A DNA stretch of 61,702 nt from Pelistega indica (GTDB taxonomy: Bacteria > Pseudomonadota > Gammaproteobacteria > Burkholderiales > Burkholderiaceae_B): the NCBI RefSeq assembly GCF_000506865.1, contig NZ_AYSV01000001.1, forward strand, positions 1-61,702, written 5' to 3'. Of the stretch, positions 19,032 through 27,868 are shown in pieces. The notes under the pieces are model-generated. The model did not search any database. It saw only the letters and a program-made list of their open reading frames with translations, and was not told the DNA's origin. The position numbers and the translations under genes are program-made. Each line of letters begins with the position of its first letter. The stretch's first letter is position 1.

Positions 19032-20401
19032 TATTTTTCTCCTACATAATGAGCTGATTTGCTATTGATAAACCGACGGACTTTATTAACGTCATGAGCA
19101 TTTACTTTTGGCGCGTTATTGGTCCAAGATGTACGGATATAATTCACAATTTCAGCTACATCGTTATCGCCCAAGTATTCAAAGCCAGGCATTGTAAATG
19201 CCATGCGATCATGTTTAGTATCTGCCATACGGCTACCTTCTAACGTAACTTGGATGACTGATTGTGCATTGTTAGCGACAACCGCCGTATTATCATCTAG
19301 GGCAGGGAAGATACGGCTAACGCCTTTACCGTCTGCTCGATGGCATGTCATACAGTATTCTGTATATAACAATGCACCACGGCTTAAATCAGACCCAGCT
19401 AATAATTTGTCGGTAGTTTTGTCTTCTTGACGAGGGCGTTCTATAGCACGACCTTTGACAGGGGGTAGTGATTTTAAGTACATAGACATACTCATTAAAT
19501 CATCATCGGTCATATATTGGGTACTATGTTCAATCACATCACCCATGGCACCGAAAGCAGTTGTTTTGTCCGTACGCCCAGTTTTAAAAAACATGACTAA
19601 TTCATCAGTTGTCCATTCGCCTAAACCATTACCTTCGCCACGTAAACTTTTGGCACGCCATCCATCTACAACAGCACCTGATAAAAATTCATCATTATCT
19701 TGCATATTAAAGGCTTTTTCTTGATAAGCAAGACCTCTAGGCGTATGACAAGCACCACAGTGACCAGGTCCTTCTACAAGGTAGGCACCACGGTTAATTT
19801 TGGCATCTTTGGTAGAGTCAGGAACGAATTCTCGTTGTGGTGAAAAAAGCATTTGCCAATAAGCGACAGGCCAACGCATACTCATCCAGAATGGTAGTGT
19901 ATTACTCGGATTGGCTTGGCGAACAGGCGTTACTTTTTTCATGAAATAAGCATATAAAGCCTTGATATCCTCGTCTGGCATTAGCGTATAAGAGGGATAA
20001 GGCATAGCAGGGTAGAGAGGTGATTTATCTTTTCTAACCCCATGTTTTACAGCATTTACAAAATCAGATAATGAATAATTACCAATACCAGTATCTGCTT
20101 CAGGGGTGATATTTGTTGAGTAAATTGCCCCTACAGGTGTTTGCATAGCGAGACCGCCTGCAAATTCTTTACCACCGGGAGCAGTATGACAGGCAATACA
20201 GTCTGCCGTTCTGGCAATATATTCTCCCTTGATGACTAAAGAGTCTTCTGCCAAGAACGCACTATCAATAGGAGAAACAGCATCGGTTACTGCATTGGGT
20301 AGTGTTTGTTGACGTGAAGACATTATCAGGTGTGAACCAGCGTATGCTGCTAATCCAGCAAAAGCAACGCCCAATAGAGCTATGTATCTTTTTTTCATCA
20401 T
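19031..20401 (-). CDS. Membrane-anchored triheme cytochrome c
   Basis: A cytochrome c with one N-terminal transmembrane anchor (residues about 5-22) and three haem sites: C-I-A-C-H, C-G-A-C-H and C-M-T-C-H. The layout resembles the cytochrome subunit of membrane alcohol/gluconate dehydrogenases. No dehydrogenase subunit is nearby, and the next gene is a TsdA-like protein overlapping by one base. It is therefore inferred to carry electrons between the quinol pool or another membrane donor and TsdA. I took ATG 20401, which has GAG six bases upstream; Met codons at 20407 and 20398 are alternatives. Confidence 0.85.
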   Translation of the reverse strand: MMKKRYIALLGVAFAGLAAYAGSHLIMSSRQQTLPNAVTDAVSPIDSAFLAEDSLVIKGEYIARTADCIACHTAPGGKEFAGGLAMQTPVGAIYSTNITPEADTGIGNYSLSDFVNAVKHGVRKDKSPLYPAMPYPSYTLMPDEDIKALYAYFMKKVTPVRQANPSNTLPFWMSMRWPVAYWQMLFSPQREFVPDSTKDAKINRGAYLVEGPGHCGACHTPRGLAYQEKAFNMQDNDEFLSGAVVDGWRAKSLRGEGNGLGEWTTDELVMFFKTGRTDKTTAFGAMGDVIEHSTQYMTDDDLMSMSMYLKSLPPVKGRAIERPRQEDKTTDKLLAGSDLSRGALLYTEYCMTCHRADGKGVSRIFPALDDNTAVVANNAQSVIQVTLEGSRMADTKHDRMAFTMPGFEYLGDNDVAEIVNYIRTSWTNNAPKVNAHDVNKVRRFINSKSAHYVGEK

Positions 20402-20462
20402 ATTCATCTCAACGTTTGGATATATCAATGTTATTATCCTAAGTTGAGTCTTTTAATGATAT

Positions 20463-20476
20463 TGTGGTTCACCACA
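20463..20476. promoter_or_regulatory. Palindrome in the cytochrome/ttrS divergent promoter region
   Basis: TGTGGTTCACCACA has perfect 6-bp arms around a 2-base centre. It stands out as GC-rich in an AT-rich spacer of under 90 bases between the two divergent operons. It is a candidate operator for the adjacent LuxR-type regulator; this is inference. Confidence 0.5.
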
Positions 20477-20487
20477 TTTACCCATAA

Positions 20488-22230
20488 ATGTTGATTTTTA
20501 TCAAAAATTTGCGACCAAATGTAAAACGATGTGTGCAGACGATTCTGACTATAGCATGGTTGATGTGCGTTGCCACGCCGCTTTATGCTAAGACATGGTT
20601 AGTTGGTATTCAAGCACCTAATGGTGCAAGTAGTACGCAACAAGAATGGCAACCATGGATTGATTGGTTATCATCACTATTTGTCGATGATGATTTTAGT
20701 TTGGTGGCGCTAAATACTAATGATTTTCAACAATCCTTACAGAGTAATCGTTTAGATTTTGTCATTGCTCAACCTATGCAATTATTACTCTTACCAGAGC
20801 CTATTGCTTTTCAACGATTGGCGAGCCTTGAGAATCATCCTACGATGAAGTCATTCAATGATTATCAAATTGGTAGTGCGATTTGGGTAAATAAAGAGAG
20901 TTCAATTAATGAATTAAAAGAGCTTAAACATAAGAAAATTGCCGCTGTTTCTCCATTGGTATTTGGTGGTTTTTTAGCAGGGTTAGCCGCCTTACAACAA
21001 CAAGGTGTTACTGAAAACGACCTACTCATACGCTTTACCGAGTATCCTGTAAGTAAAGTGTTATCTTTATTAGCAAACCACGAAGTAGATGCCGCTATTA
21101 TGCCTTTTTGTTTAATGGAAGAATTAGAAGAAAAAGTAAGAGAAGGAATTAGCCAAGACTTTAAACTATTACAACCTAATGTGCCTAATGCAAAATGTAG
21201 AGGTAATATTATTTTTAAAGCAAATTGGTTACTTGTAGCAATGTCACAAACGCCATCTGCACTTAATAAAAAAATTGTGCGTGCTTTGCTTTCAGAAGAG
21301 GTTCCTGACGACTTACCTCATTGGCAAGTTCCACAAGCAACTGAAGAGGCTGAAAAGATTTTATTTGAGTTAGGGCGTCACCCTTATCAGCATAATATGT
21401 GGGATAGCCTAAAAATCTTTATTAGTAAATATTGGCTATGGTTTTTGTTGTTGGGACTGATTAGTGCATTGATGGCGGTAAATCATATAGTGGCGATTTA
21501 TCTAGCCAGAAGGCGTTTGCATGATTATCAGAAGGCAAACCAAGCATTACTTAAAACGGAGCAGATGATGTATAAGGCGGATAGGCTTTATGCATTAGGC
21601 GAGATGACATCTGGTATTGCTCATGAACTTAATCAGCCACTGGCTAGCATGGCCTATTATGTGGATGGTCTTAAATTACAATTAAAAGCACAAAAATTAA
21701 CAGAAGATAAACTGACGACTGCTTTAGATAATATGGCTAAAGAAATTGAGGCATCTAAGCAAATAATTCTAAATATTCGACGTTGGAGTAAGCTTCACCC
21801 TAGTGATGAGATGAAAAAGCTACAGATCATAAAAGTCTTTGAAGAGGTTAACTTTTTTATTCAGCAGCATAATCATCATCTATCCATTACAATTGAGGGT
21901 AGTCCCAAAGATTATGTAATGGCAGACGAAGTAAAGTTAAAACAAATTTTAGTTAACTGTGTGCTAAATAGTGTTCAAGCTAATGCTCAAACGATTATTT
22001 TGAGAGCAAACTCATCTACCATCGAAATCATAGATGATGGAACTGGTTTTACGACAGAACAATTGAATTTTCCTTTTATTCCATTTAGAACGTCTAAGCC
22101 AGATGGTTTGGGAATTGGTTTAGTTGTTTGTGAACGAATGGCTAAGAGTATGAATATGAGTATGAAACTAGAAAATTTATCTAATCAACAAGGTGCAAAA
22201 ATTATATTGAGTTGGGTGCCAACTGAGTAA
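20488..22230 (+). CDS. ttrS: Tetrathionate-type sensor histidine kinase (TtrS-like)
   Basis: A 580-residue membrane sensor kinase. After an N-terminal hydrophobic segment (about 15-34) comes a periplasmic PhnD-like binding domain (about 35-300). Its A-Q-P-M-Q-L-L, V-F-G-G-F-L-A-G and A-I-M-P-F-C-L-M segments resemble Salmonella TtrS (family knowledge). A transmembrane helix at about 312-335 is followed by the H box G-I-A-H-E-L-N-Q-P-L with phospho-acceptor His near 379. The N box and the G-L-G-I-G-L ATP lid close the protein. It should sense tetrathionate in the periplasm and phosphorylate the regulator that starts 3 bases after its stop. No good ribosome-binding site is seen before ATG 20488. 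Confidence 0.82.
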   Translation: MLIFIKNLRPNVKRCVQTILTIAWLMCVATPLYAKTWLVGIQAPNGASSTQQEWQPWIDWLSSLFVDDDFSLVALNTNDFQQSLQSNRLDFVIAQPMQLLLLPEPIAFQRLASLENHPTMKSFNDYQIGSAIWVNKESSINELKELKHKKIAAVSPLVFGGFLAGLAALQQQGVTENDLLIRFTEYPVSKVLSLLANHEVDAAIMPFCLMEELEEKVREGISQDFKLLQPNVPNAKCRGNIIFKANWLLVAMSQTPSALNKKIVRALLSEEVPDDLPHWQVPQATEEAEKILFELGRHPYQHNMWDSLKIFISKYWLWFLLLGLISALMAVNHIVAIYLARRRLHDYQKANQALLKTEQMMYKADRLYALGEMTSGIAHELNQPLASMAYYVDGLKLQLKAQKLTEDKLTTALDNMAKEIEASKQIILNIRRWSKLHPSDEMKKLQIIKVFEEVNFFIQQHNHHLSITIEGSPKDYVMADEVKLKQILVNCVLNSVQANAQTIILRANSSTIEIIDDGTGFTTEQLNFPFIPFRTSKPDGLGIGLVVCERMAKSMNMSMKLENLSNQQGAKIILSWVPTE

Positions 22231-22233
22231 AAG

Positions 22234-22887
22234 ATGGAAAATGTAGCTTATAAACCTCATTTATCTGATGAAAAAAAATTAAATTATCCTATTCATATCA
22301 TTGATGATGAGGCATCAGTGAGAAATGCCTGTGCTTTTTTTGTTGAGTCACTAGGATATTCATATCAACTATGGTCAGATGCTAGAAATTTTTTAGCACA
22401 TGTTGATTTAAAGAGCCCTGGAGTAGCATTAATTGATTTGCGTATGCCGTATATTTCAGGGGAAGAATTATGTCATCAATTAAACGCAAAAAATAGTGTG
22501 ATCGCTCAAATTATTATCACAGGTCATGGCGATATTGATACGGCTGTTCATTTGCTAAAAAATGGCGTGATTGATTTTTTGCAAAAACCAATTTCAGCGG
22601 ATAAGTTGCTTTTGGCGATTGAGGTAGCAATTCACTTTACTTGTCTTAAATATCGTCAGCAAGAATTAATGCGTATTTATGAGCAATTAAGTCCCAAAAA
22701 GCAGCAGCTATTTCATCTAATGGCTGAAGGGGTGACAAATAAAGAAATTGCTGATGAGTTATGTATTTCTACTCGCACAGTAGAAGTACATCGTTCAGAA
22801 ATCATGTCTAAATTTTCTTGTACTCATATTACGCAATTTATGAGCGTATACCATGAAATAAAAGACATAACTGAAAATAGAGAGTGA
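22234..22887 (+). CDS. ttrR: LuxR/FixJ-type response regulator (TtrR-like)
   Basis: A 217-residue two-component regulator. The receiver domain has the acidic pair D-D near residues 17-18, phospho-acceptor Asp near 68 in A-L-I-D-L-R-M-P, and the closing K-P. The C-terminal LuxR-type helix-turn-helix reads G-V-T-N-K-E-I-A-D-E-L and T-V-E-V-H-R. It has a short N-terminal extension before the receiver. It follows the kinase gene with only three bases between, so it is its partner. Likely targets are the divergent cytochrome genes. Confidence 0.86.
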   Translation: MENVAYKPHLSDEKKLNYPIHIIDDEASVRNACAFFVESLGYSYQLWSDARNFLAHVDLKSPGVALIDLRMPYISGEELCHQLNAKNSVIAQIIITGHGDIDTAVHLLKNGVIDFLQKPISADKLLLAIEVAIHFTCLKYRQQELMRIYEQLSPKKQQLFHLMAEGVTNKEIADELCISTRTVEVHRSEIMSKFSCTHITQFMSVYHEIKDITENRE

Positions 22888-22965
22888 CAGTCTGGCGTTG
22901 TAAATTAGCTCTTAGCAAATAGGCTACGCCTGATATGGGCAGTATCAATGCAGACTAATTGATAT

Positions 22966-24543
22966 TTATTGTTTTAGGCCAAGCTTTTTAGCTAGTTTGT
23001 GAAGATTACTCGCATCAATCTCCAGAATTTTAGCTGCTTGTGTCCAGTTATATTGAGTGCTCTCTAATGTTTTTTTGATCAAATCGTGTTCGAATTGTTG
23101 CACTAATAGTTTTAACGGCCCTAGAGTTTGCATTTGGCTAGTTGAAGATTGGGCTGACAAGGGAATTGCTGCTATTGTATTGACACTAGCACTAGCGGAG
23201 TCAGTATATAAGTGATGACCGTCAATTAAGTCAAGATGCTCACTACCTAAGGTCACAATTGTGTTGTTGTTATAGCCAGCGCTAATAGCTTTGAGAGCTG
23301 CTCTACTGATTACATGCTCGAGCTCTCGAACATTCCCAGGCCAATGATAGCTGGTCAATAAATGACTCGCTTGGGGGCTTAGGCGTAATCCGCGTAAACC
23401 AAAACGTGCTCTATTTAACTCAAGAAAATGTCCAGCCAAGAGTAAGGCATCTTTCTCTCTTTCTCGAAGAGGGGGGACTTCAATAGGATAGACAGAGAGA
23501 CGATGAAATAAATCCATTCTGAAAATCCCATCTTCTGCTGCTTTTAAAAGATTACGATTGCTTGCAGCAATGATTCGAACATTAACACGATGGACAGTAT
23601 CAGAGCCCAAGCGTTGAATCTCCCCATTTTGAATAGCTCGTAATAATTTGGCTTGAATAGGTAGGCTTAGTTCACCAATTTCATCTAAGAATAAAGTGCC
23701 ATTATTAGCCACCTCAAAACGACCAGCACGCTCTTGAATAGCGCCAGAGAATGCCCCTTTAACATGACCAAATAATTCACTTTCTGCTAAAGCATCAGGA
23801 AGGGCAGCACAATTAACCACGACCATTGGTTTGTTTTTACGTTTAGACTGTGTATGAATATAATGAGCGACCAAATCTTTACCAACGCCAGTTTCACCCA
23901 TAATAAGTACAGGCAATTCAGCATCAGCAATAATATTCATTTCATCAAACAGCTTTAGTATGGCAGGGCTATTACCGATAATATCTTTGGCTGAGTTTCT
24001 ATGCTCAATAGTCATTTCAAATTGGTTAACAGTATAGCGGCTTGCTAATAAGCTCTCTAACTCAGCTATATGAATACTTGTTTCAAACCACCAAATATTT
24101 GCCAGTAGCCGTTCTTTTAATTCATTATTAAAAGAATTTTCCATGGCATCTAATGTTAGCACTCCCCACAGTTGATTATTGATATGAAGTTTAATCCCTA
24201 CACAGTCATGGACATGTAATTTTGTGCTTGTACTATCTTCCATTAAGCTATCAATGAGGCCGTCATAAGGATCAGGAAGAGGGGAGTTTTGATCAAAATG
24301 GACGAGTCCGTTAGCAGCAATAATATGTTTTAATCGAGGGTGTTCATCAACTTTGAATTGACGACCTAATGTGTCATGGCTAAGTCCAATAGCCGCGACC
24401 ATGTGTAATGTTTGTTGCTGCAGCCGCAATAGGCCGACGGCACTACAATTAAACTCTGACTTAATAACCGAGACAAGTCGATATAAACGAATGTTGGGAG
24501 ACAATTCTTTTGTTAGGTCTTCGATAATGCGGCTATCAATCAC
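22966..24543 (-). CDS. norR: Nitric-oxide-responsive sigma-54 activator NorR
   Basis: A 525-residue enhancer-binding protein. The N-terminal GAF domain (about 20-180) keeps the residues used for the non-haem iron NO sensor in E. coli NorR (D-P-Y-D-G-L-I and the H-D-C-V-G region). The AAA+ domain (about 190-420) has Walker A G-E-T-G-V-G-K-D near 214 and the sigma-54 contact loop, here G-A-F-S-G-A (about 262) rather than G-A-F-T-G-A. The Fis-type HTH is at the C-terminus. The start is a GTG at 24543 with a weak ribosome-binding site. It diverges from norB, its expected target. Confidence 0.95.
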   Translation of the reverse strand: MIDSRIIEDLTKELSPNIRLYRLVSVIKSEFNCSAVGLLRLQQQTLHMVAAIGLSHDTLGRQFKVDEHPRLKHIIAANGLVHFDQNSPLPDPYDGLIDSLMEDSTSTKLHVHDCVGIKLHINNQLWGVLTLDAMENSFNNELKERLLANIWWFETSIHIAELESLLASRYTVNQFEMTIEHRNSAKDIIGNSPAILKLFDEMNIIADAELPVLIMGETGVGKDLVAHYIHTQSKRKNKPMVVVNCAALPDALAESELFGHVKGAFSGAIQERAGRFEVANNGTLFLDEIGELSLPIQAKLLRAIQNGEIQRLGSDTVHRVNVRIIAASNRNLLKAAEDGIFRMDLFHRLSVYPIEVPPLREREKDALLLAGHFLELNRARFGLRGLRLSPQASHLLTSYHWPGNVRELEHVISRAALKAISAGYNNNTIVTLGSEHLDLIDGHHLYTDSASASVNTIAAIPLSAQSSTSQMQTLGPLKLLVQQFEHDLIKKTLESTQYNWTQAAKILEIDASNLHKLAKKLGLKQ

Positions 24544-24598
24544 GGTATTTTTAACCCAGTAGGTAAATAATACCTAAAATTATAAGGTAAAAATTACC
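24544..24598 (+). promoter_or_regulatory. Three NorR binding sites upstream of norB
   Basis: Three GT-N7-AC elements extend to GGTA-N5-(T/A)ACC: 24544-24556, 24562-24574 and 24586-24598. The last two are perfect GGTA-N5-TACC. They lie 43-111 bases upstream of the -24 element, as expected for enhancer sites of the E. coli NorR type. The first site abuts the norR start codon, so NorR may also repress itself. Confidence 0.88.
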
Positions 24599-24640
24599 AT
24601 TAATGAATAAGTTGTATTGCTTGCCCTCTAAATATAAAAC

Positions 24641-24655
24641 TGGCATGAATTTTGC
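24641..24655 (+). promoter_or_regulatory. Sigma-54 promoter of norB
   Basis: TGGCATGAATTTTGC has the -24 GG and -12 GC exactly 12 bases apart. It lies between the NorR sites and norB, leaving a leader of roughly 115 bases. Confidence 0.9.
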
Positions 24656-24782
24656 TTGGTGAGTTGTAGCGGTAGCTGAGATAGTTGTCTTGACTAGGTT
24701 TGACATGCATCAAGGTTACCTTCGAAAGTGCATTCATAGATTCTTTTATGAATATGGTTATTAAAAAAATTTAGGAAAAGTT

Positions 24783-27029
24783 ATGGGAAATTATAAAAAG
24801 CTGTGGTACTGGCTTCTCGGTATTTTATTAGTGACTTTTACCCTATTAGGGTATTTGGGATCTGATGTTTACCGAAATGCTCCTCCTATACCAACAGAGG
24901 TAAAAGTAGCGACAACAGGTGAAGTACTAATGACCCGAGAAGACATTCTTCAAGGTCAATCTGCTTGGCAAAGTACTGGTGGTATGCAAAACGGTTCGAT
25001 ATTTGGACATGGTGCTTATCAAGCACCTGATTGGACTGCCGATTGGTTACATCGTGAGTCAATCACGTGGTTAAATTTGGCTTCTCAAGAGAAATTTGGT
25101 ATTACTTTTGATAAAGCTAATGAAGAGCAAAAAGCTATTCTAGAAGCGGCAGCAAAAAAAGAATATCGTACTAATACAATTGATAGTAACGAGGCAATTA
25201 CCATTTCACCACGTCGAGCACAAGCGATGAAAGAAGTGGCTAAATATTACCATGCTTTATATGGAGATGATGCTTCTTTAAATTCAACACGTGAAAGCTA
25301 TGCAATGAAAAGCAATACCTTAGCTGATCCTGCACGTCGTGATAAATTAGTAAACTTCTTCTTCTGGAGTACATGGGTTGCTTCAGCAGAGCGTCCCGGC
25401 AAAGAAGTGACTTACACCAATAACTGGCCACATGAGCCAATTATTGGTAATGTGCCTTCTGTTGAAAATGTAATGTGGTCAATCATCAGTGTTGTCGTAT
25501 TAATTGCTGGTATTGGTTTACTTGTTTGGGGCTGGGCATTCTCAACTAAACATGAAACAGAACCTGTAGCACCTACAATTGATCCTATTTCAACATTTAA
25601 ATTAACACCATCTCAAAAAGCATTGGGTAAATATGCTTTCTTAACAGTAGCTTTATTTGCCTTCCAAATGTTTATGGGTGGTGCTGTTGCTCACTATACG
25701 GTAGAAGGTCAGACTTTCTATGGTATTGAGCTATCAAAATGGTTCCCTTACTCATTACTTCGTACATGGCATTTACAAAGTGCCGTACTATGGATTGCCG
25801 CTGGTTTCTTAACAGCTGGTTTATTCTTGGCACCTATTGTGAACGGTGGTAAAGATCCAAAAGGTCAGGCGTTAGGTGTTAATGTATTATTTGTTGCCTT
25901 ACTCGTGGTGACTGTAGGCTCATTTATTGGTAACTATCTGGCTATTGCGGGTCAAATGCCTGCTGAACTTAACTTTATGTTAGGTCACCAAGGTTATGAA
26001 TATCTTGATTTAGGTCGCCTATGGCAATTTGCGTTATTCTTAGGAATTGCTTTCTGGTTGTTCCTAATGGCTCGTTGCTTAGTTGGTGCATTCAAACAAG
26101 GTGGCGATAAAAACTTATTAGCCTTATTTACAGCATCAGTTGTGGCTATTGGTCTGTTCTATGGTAGTGGTCTATTTTACGGTGAACGTTCTAATATCGC
26201 GGTAATGGAATACTGGCGTTGGTGGGTTGTTCATCTATGGGTGGAAGGCTTCTTTGAAGTATTTGCGACAGCAGCAATGGCATTTATCTTTAGTTCAATG
26301 GGCTTGGTTTCATTGAGAACAGCAACAACAGCTTCTTTAGTTTCTGCTTGCTTATTTATGCTTGGTGGCGTACCAGGAACTTTCCATCACTTGTATTTTA
26401 CTGGAGCAACAACTCCAATCGTTGCTGTAGGTGCAAGTTTCTCAGCATTAGAAGTGGTGCCTTTAGTCGTATTAGGCTATGAAGCTTATGAGCATTGGAG
26501 CTTACGTACAAGAGCTGCATGGATGGAAAAATTACGTTGGCCATTAATGTTCTTTGTAGCAGTTGCTTTCTGGAATATGATAGGTGCAGGTGTATTTGGC
26601 TTTATGATTAATACGCCAATTGCTTTATTCTATCTACAAGGTTTGAATACAACGGCAGTACATGCACACTCTGCTTTATTTGGTGTATATGGTTTCTTAG
26701 CACTAGGTTTCGTTTTATTAGTTGTTCGTTATTTACGTCCTAATTTTGTATTTAGCAATGGCGTAATGAAATTAGCTTTCTGGGCATTAAACTTAGGTCT
26801 TGCTGGTATGGTATTGTCTAGTTTATTACCTATCGGTTTATTCCAATTCCACGAAAGTGTGAATGTAGGTTTATGGTCTGCTCGTAGTGAAGAATTTTTA
26901 CAACAAGACTTTTTAGAGAATTTACGTTGGATTCGTACTATTTCTGACGTGCTCTTTATTATCGGTGGTTTATCTGCTGGTCTAGAAATTTGTAAAGCAG
27001 TGTTCTTGCATAGAGCGCCAAAAAATTAA
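24783..27029 (+). CDS. norB: Quinol-dependent nitric oxide reductase (qNOR)
   Basis: A single-subunit NO reductase of 748 residues that reduces two NO to N2O with electrons from quinol. It has an N-terminal membrane helix, a periplasmic domain of about 200 residues lacking haem c, and then twelve further membrane helices of the haem-copper oxidase fold. Histidine ligands are visible in R-T-W-H-L-Q (low-spin haem), W-V-E-G-F-F-E-V (FeB site Glu), G-T-F-H-H-L-Y and T-A-V-H-A-H-S-A-L-F-G. Length and fusion identify qNOR rather than cNOR, so no norC is needed. TAGGAAAAG precedes the start. Probable role: NO detoxification or partial denitrification. Confidence 0.97.
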   Translation: MGNYKKLWYWLLGILLVTFTLLGYLGSDVYRNAPPIPTEVKVATTGEVLMTREDILQGQSAWQSTGGMQNGSIFGHGAYQAPDWTADWLHRESITWLNLASQEKFGITFDKANEEQKAILEAAAKKEYRTNTIDSNEAITISPRRAQAMKEVAKYYHALYGDDASLNSTRESYAMKSNTLADPARRDKLVNFFFWSTWVASAERPGKEVTYTNNWPHEPIIGNVPSVENVMWSIISVVVLIAGIGLLVWGWAFSTKHETEPVAPTIDPISTFKLTPSQKALGKYAFLTVALFAFQMFMGGAVAHYTVEGQTFYGIELSKWFPYSLLRTWHLQSAVLWIAAGFLTAGLFLAPIVNGGKDPKGQALGVNVLFVALLVVTVGSFIGNYLAIAGQMPAELNFMLGHQGYEYLDLGRLWQFALFLGIAFWLFLMARCLVGAFKQGGDKNLLALFTASVVAIGLFYGSGLFYGERSNIAVMEYWRWWVVHLWVEGFFEVFATAAMAFIFSSMGLVSLRTATTASLVSACLFMLGGVPGTFHHLYFTGATTPIVAVGASFSALEVVPLVVLGYEAYEHWSLRTRAAWMEKLRWPLMFFVAVAFWNMIGAGVFGFMINTPIALFYLQGLNTTAVHAHSALFGVYGFLALGFVLLVVRYLRPNFVFSNGVMKLAFWALNLGLAGMVLSSLLPIGLFQFHESVNVGLWSARSEEFLQQDFLENLRWIRTISDVLFIIGGLSAGLEICKAVFLHRAPKN

Positions 27030-27065
27030 TCAAATACGATTAATCAGAGTTTTAATATAAGTGAT

Positions 27066-27095
27066 AGGCTCTCCAAGCATTTGCGAAGAGAGCCT
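27066..27095 (+). terminator. Hairpin after norB
   Basis: AGGCTCTC (27066-27073) pairs with GAGAGCCT (27088-27095) 37 bases after the norB stop. Only a broken T-rich stretch follows, so termination efficiency is uncertain. Confidence 0.55.
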
Positions 27096-27136
27096 TAATT
27101 CATTCTTAATTGTGATTTTTTAAATCAACGTAAGTA

Positions 27137-27694
27137 TTAAGATTGTGGTTGTTTCAGTGATTCTGTTGCAGAGGTATTTGGTGCTGCTTTTAGGGTAAAT
27201 GAGATACGATACATCTCTGGTGAAGTTGCTTTTTGAGCCTGTGCCGCTTCTATATCAGGCTTATAGAGGACACGCAAATCATAAAGACCATTATCTGGAA
27301 TAGTATATGGCACACCACTTTTAATTGGTGCGATAGTATTTCCATACAATAGTAATTCAATTTTATCTGATGCTTCTAACTCAATCAGTAGCTGTTGGCC
27401 TTGCTCTGCTAAGAATTGATAAGAAGAATAACCTACGCCTTGAATATAGCCACGATATTGAACTGCTGTCTGATGATCTAAGAACTCAACATGTTGCGTT
27501 AGGTTGGTTAAAGATTTAATAGTGGTCGGATCTAGAGCATTATTTTGGTTTAGACTCTGTCCACTTGTATTGGCAATTGATTCTGAAGGTTGTTCGGATG
27601 AATTATCAGCAGAGGGTTGAGTCAAAATTACTCCTAATACTGTTACTGCTGCAATTGCTATAATGAGTTTTTTGGAGTTTGACGTCAACTGCAT
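27137..27694 (-). CDS. Exported or membrane-anchored protein of unknown function
   Basis: A 185-residue protein with a hydrophobic N-terminal segment (about 9-25) that acts as a signal anchor or signal peptide. A Ser/Asn/Gln-rich linker (about 28-55) and one compact domain (about 60-175) follow. The domain has the pattern Y-R-G-Y-I-Q-G-x-x-x-x-x-Y-x-F-x-A-x-x-G-Q-x-L. This resembles small beta-sandwich periplasmic proteins, including PliG-type lysozyme inhibitors, in which a domain that binds glycan or lysozyme follows such a motif. That resemblance is weak and I assign no function. It stands alone between norB and dadA. Confidence 0.6.
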   Translation of the reverse strand: MQLTSNSKKLIIAIAAVTVLGVILTQPSADNSSEQPSESIANTSGQSLNQNNALDPTTIKSLTNLTQHVEFLDHQTAVQYRGYIQGVGYSSYQFLAEQGQQLLIELEASDKIELLLYGNTIAPIKSGVPYTIPDNGLYDLRVLYKPDIEAAQAQKATSPEMYRISFTLKAAPNTSATESLKQPQS

Positions 27695-27868
27695 AAATTA
27701 CCTAATCCTTCTTTCAATGGAATGAAGATTATAAACCTAACCGCTTTAAAAATAAAATAATTCGCTTATTATTTTATTACAATACTTGATAAAACCTATT
27801 GTTTCATTTCTTAAAATACCGTATTGTTCAACATAAGAAAGATATTAGTTATTTTGTGGGGATACTAA

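Noticed and set aside
18138-20401. Alcohol or gluconate dehydrogenase cytochrome operon
   Set aside because: The triheme protein resembles those subunits, but no dehydrogenase gene is present, and the TsdA-like partner and TtrSR-like neighbours favour tetrathionate chemistry.
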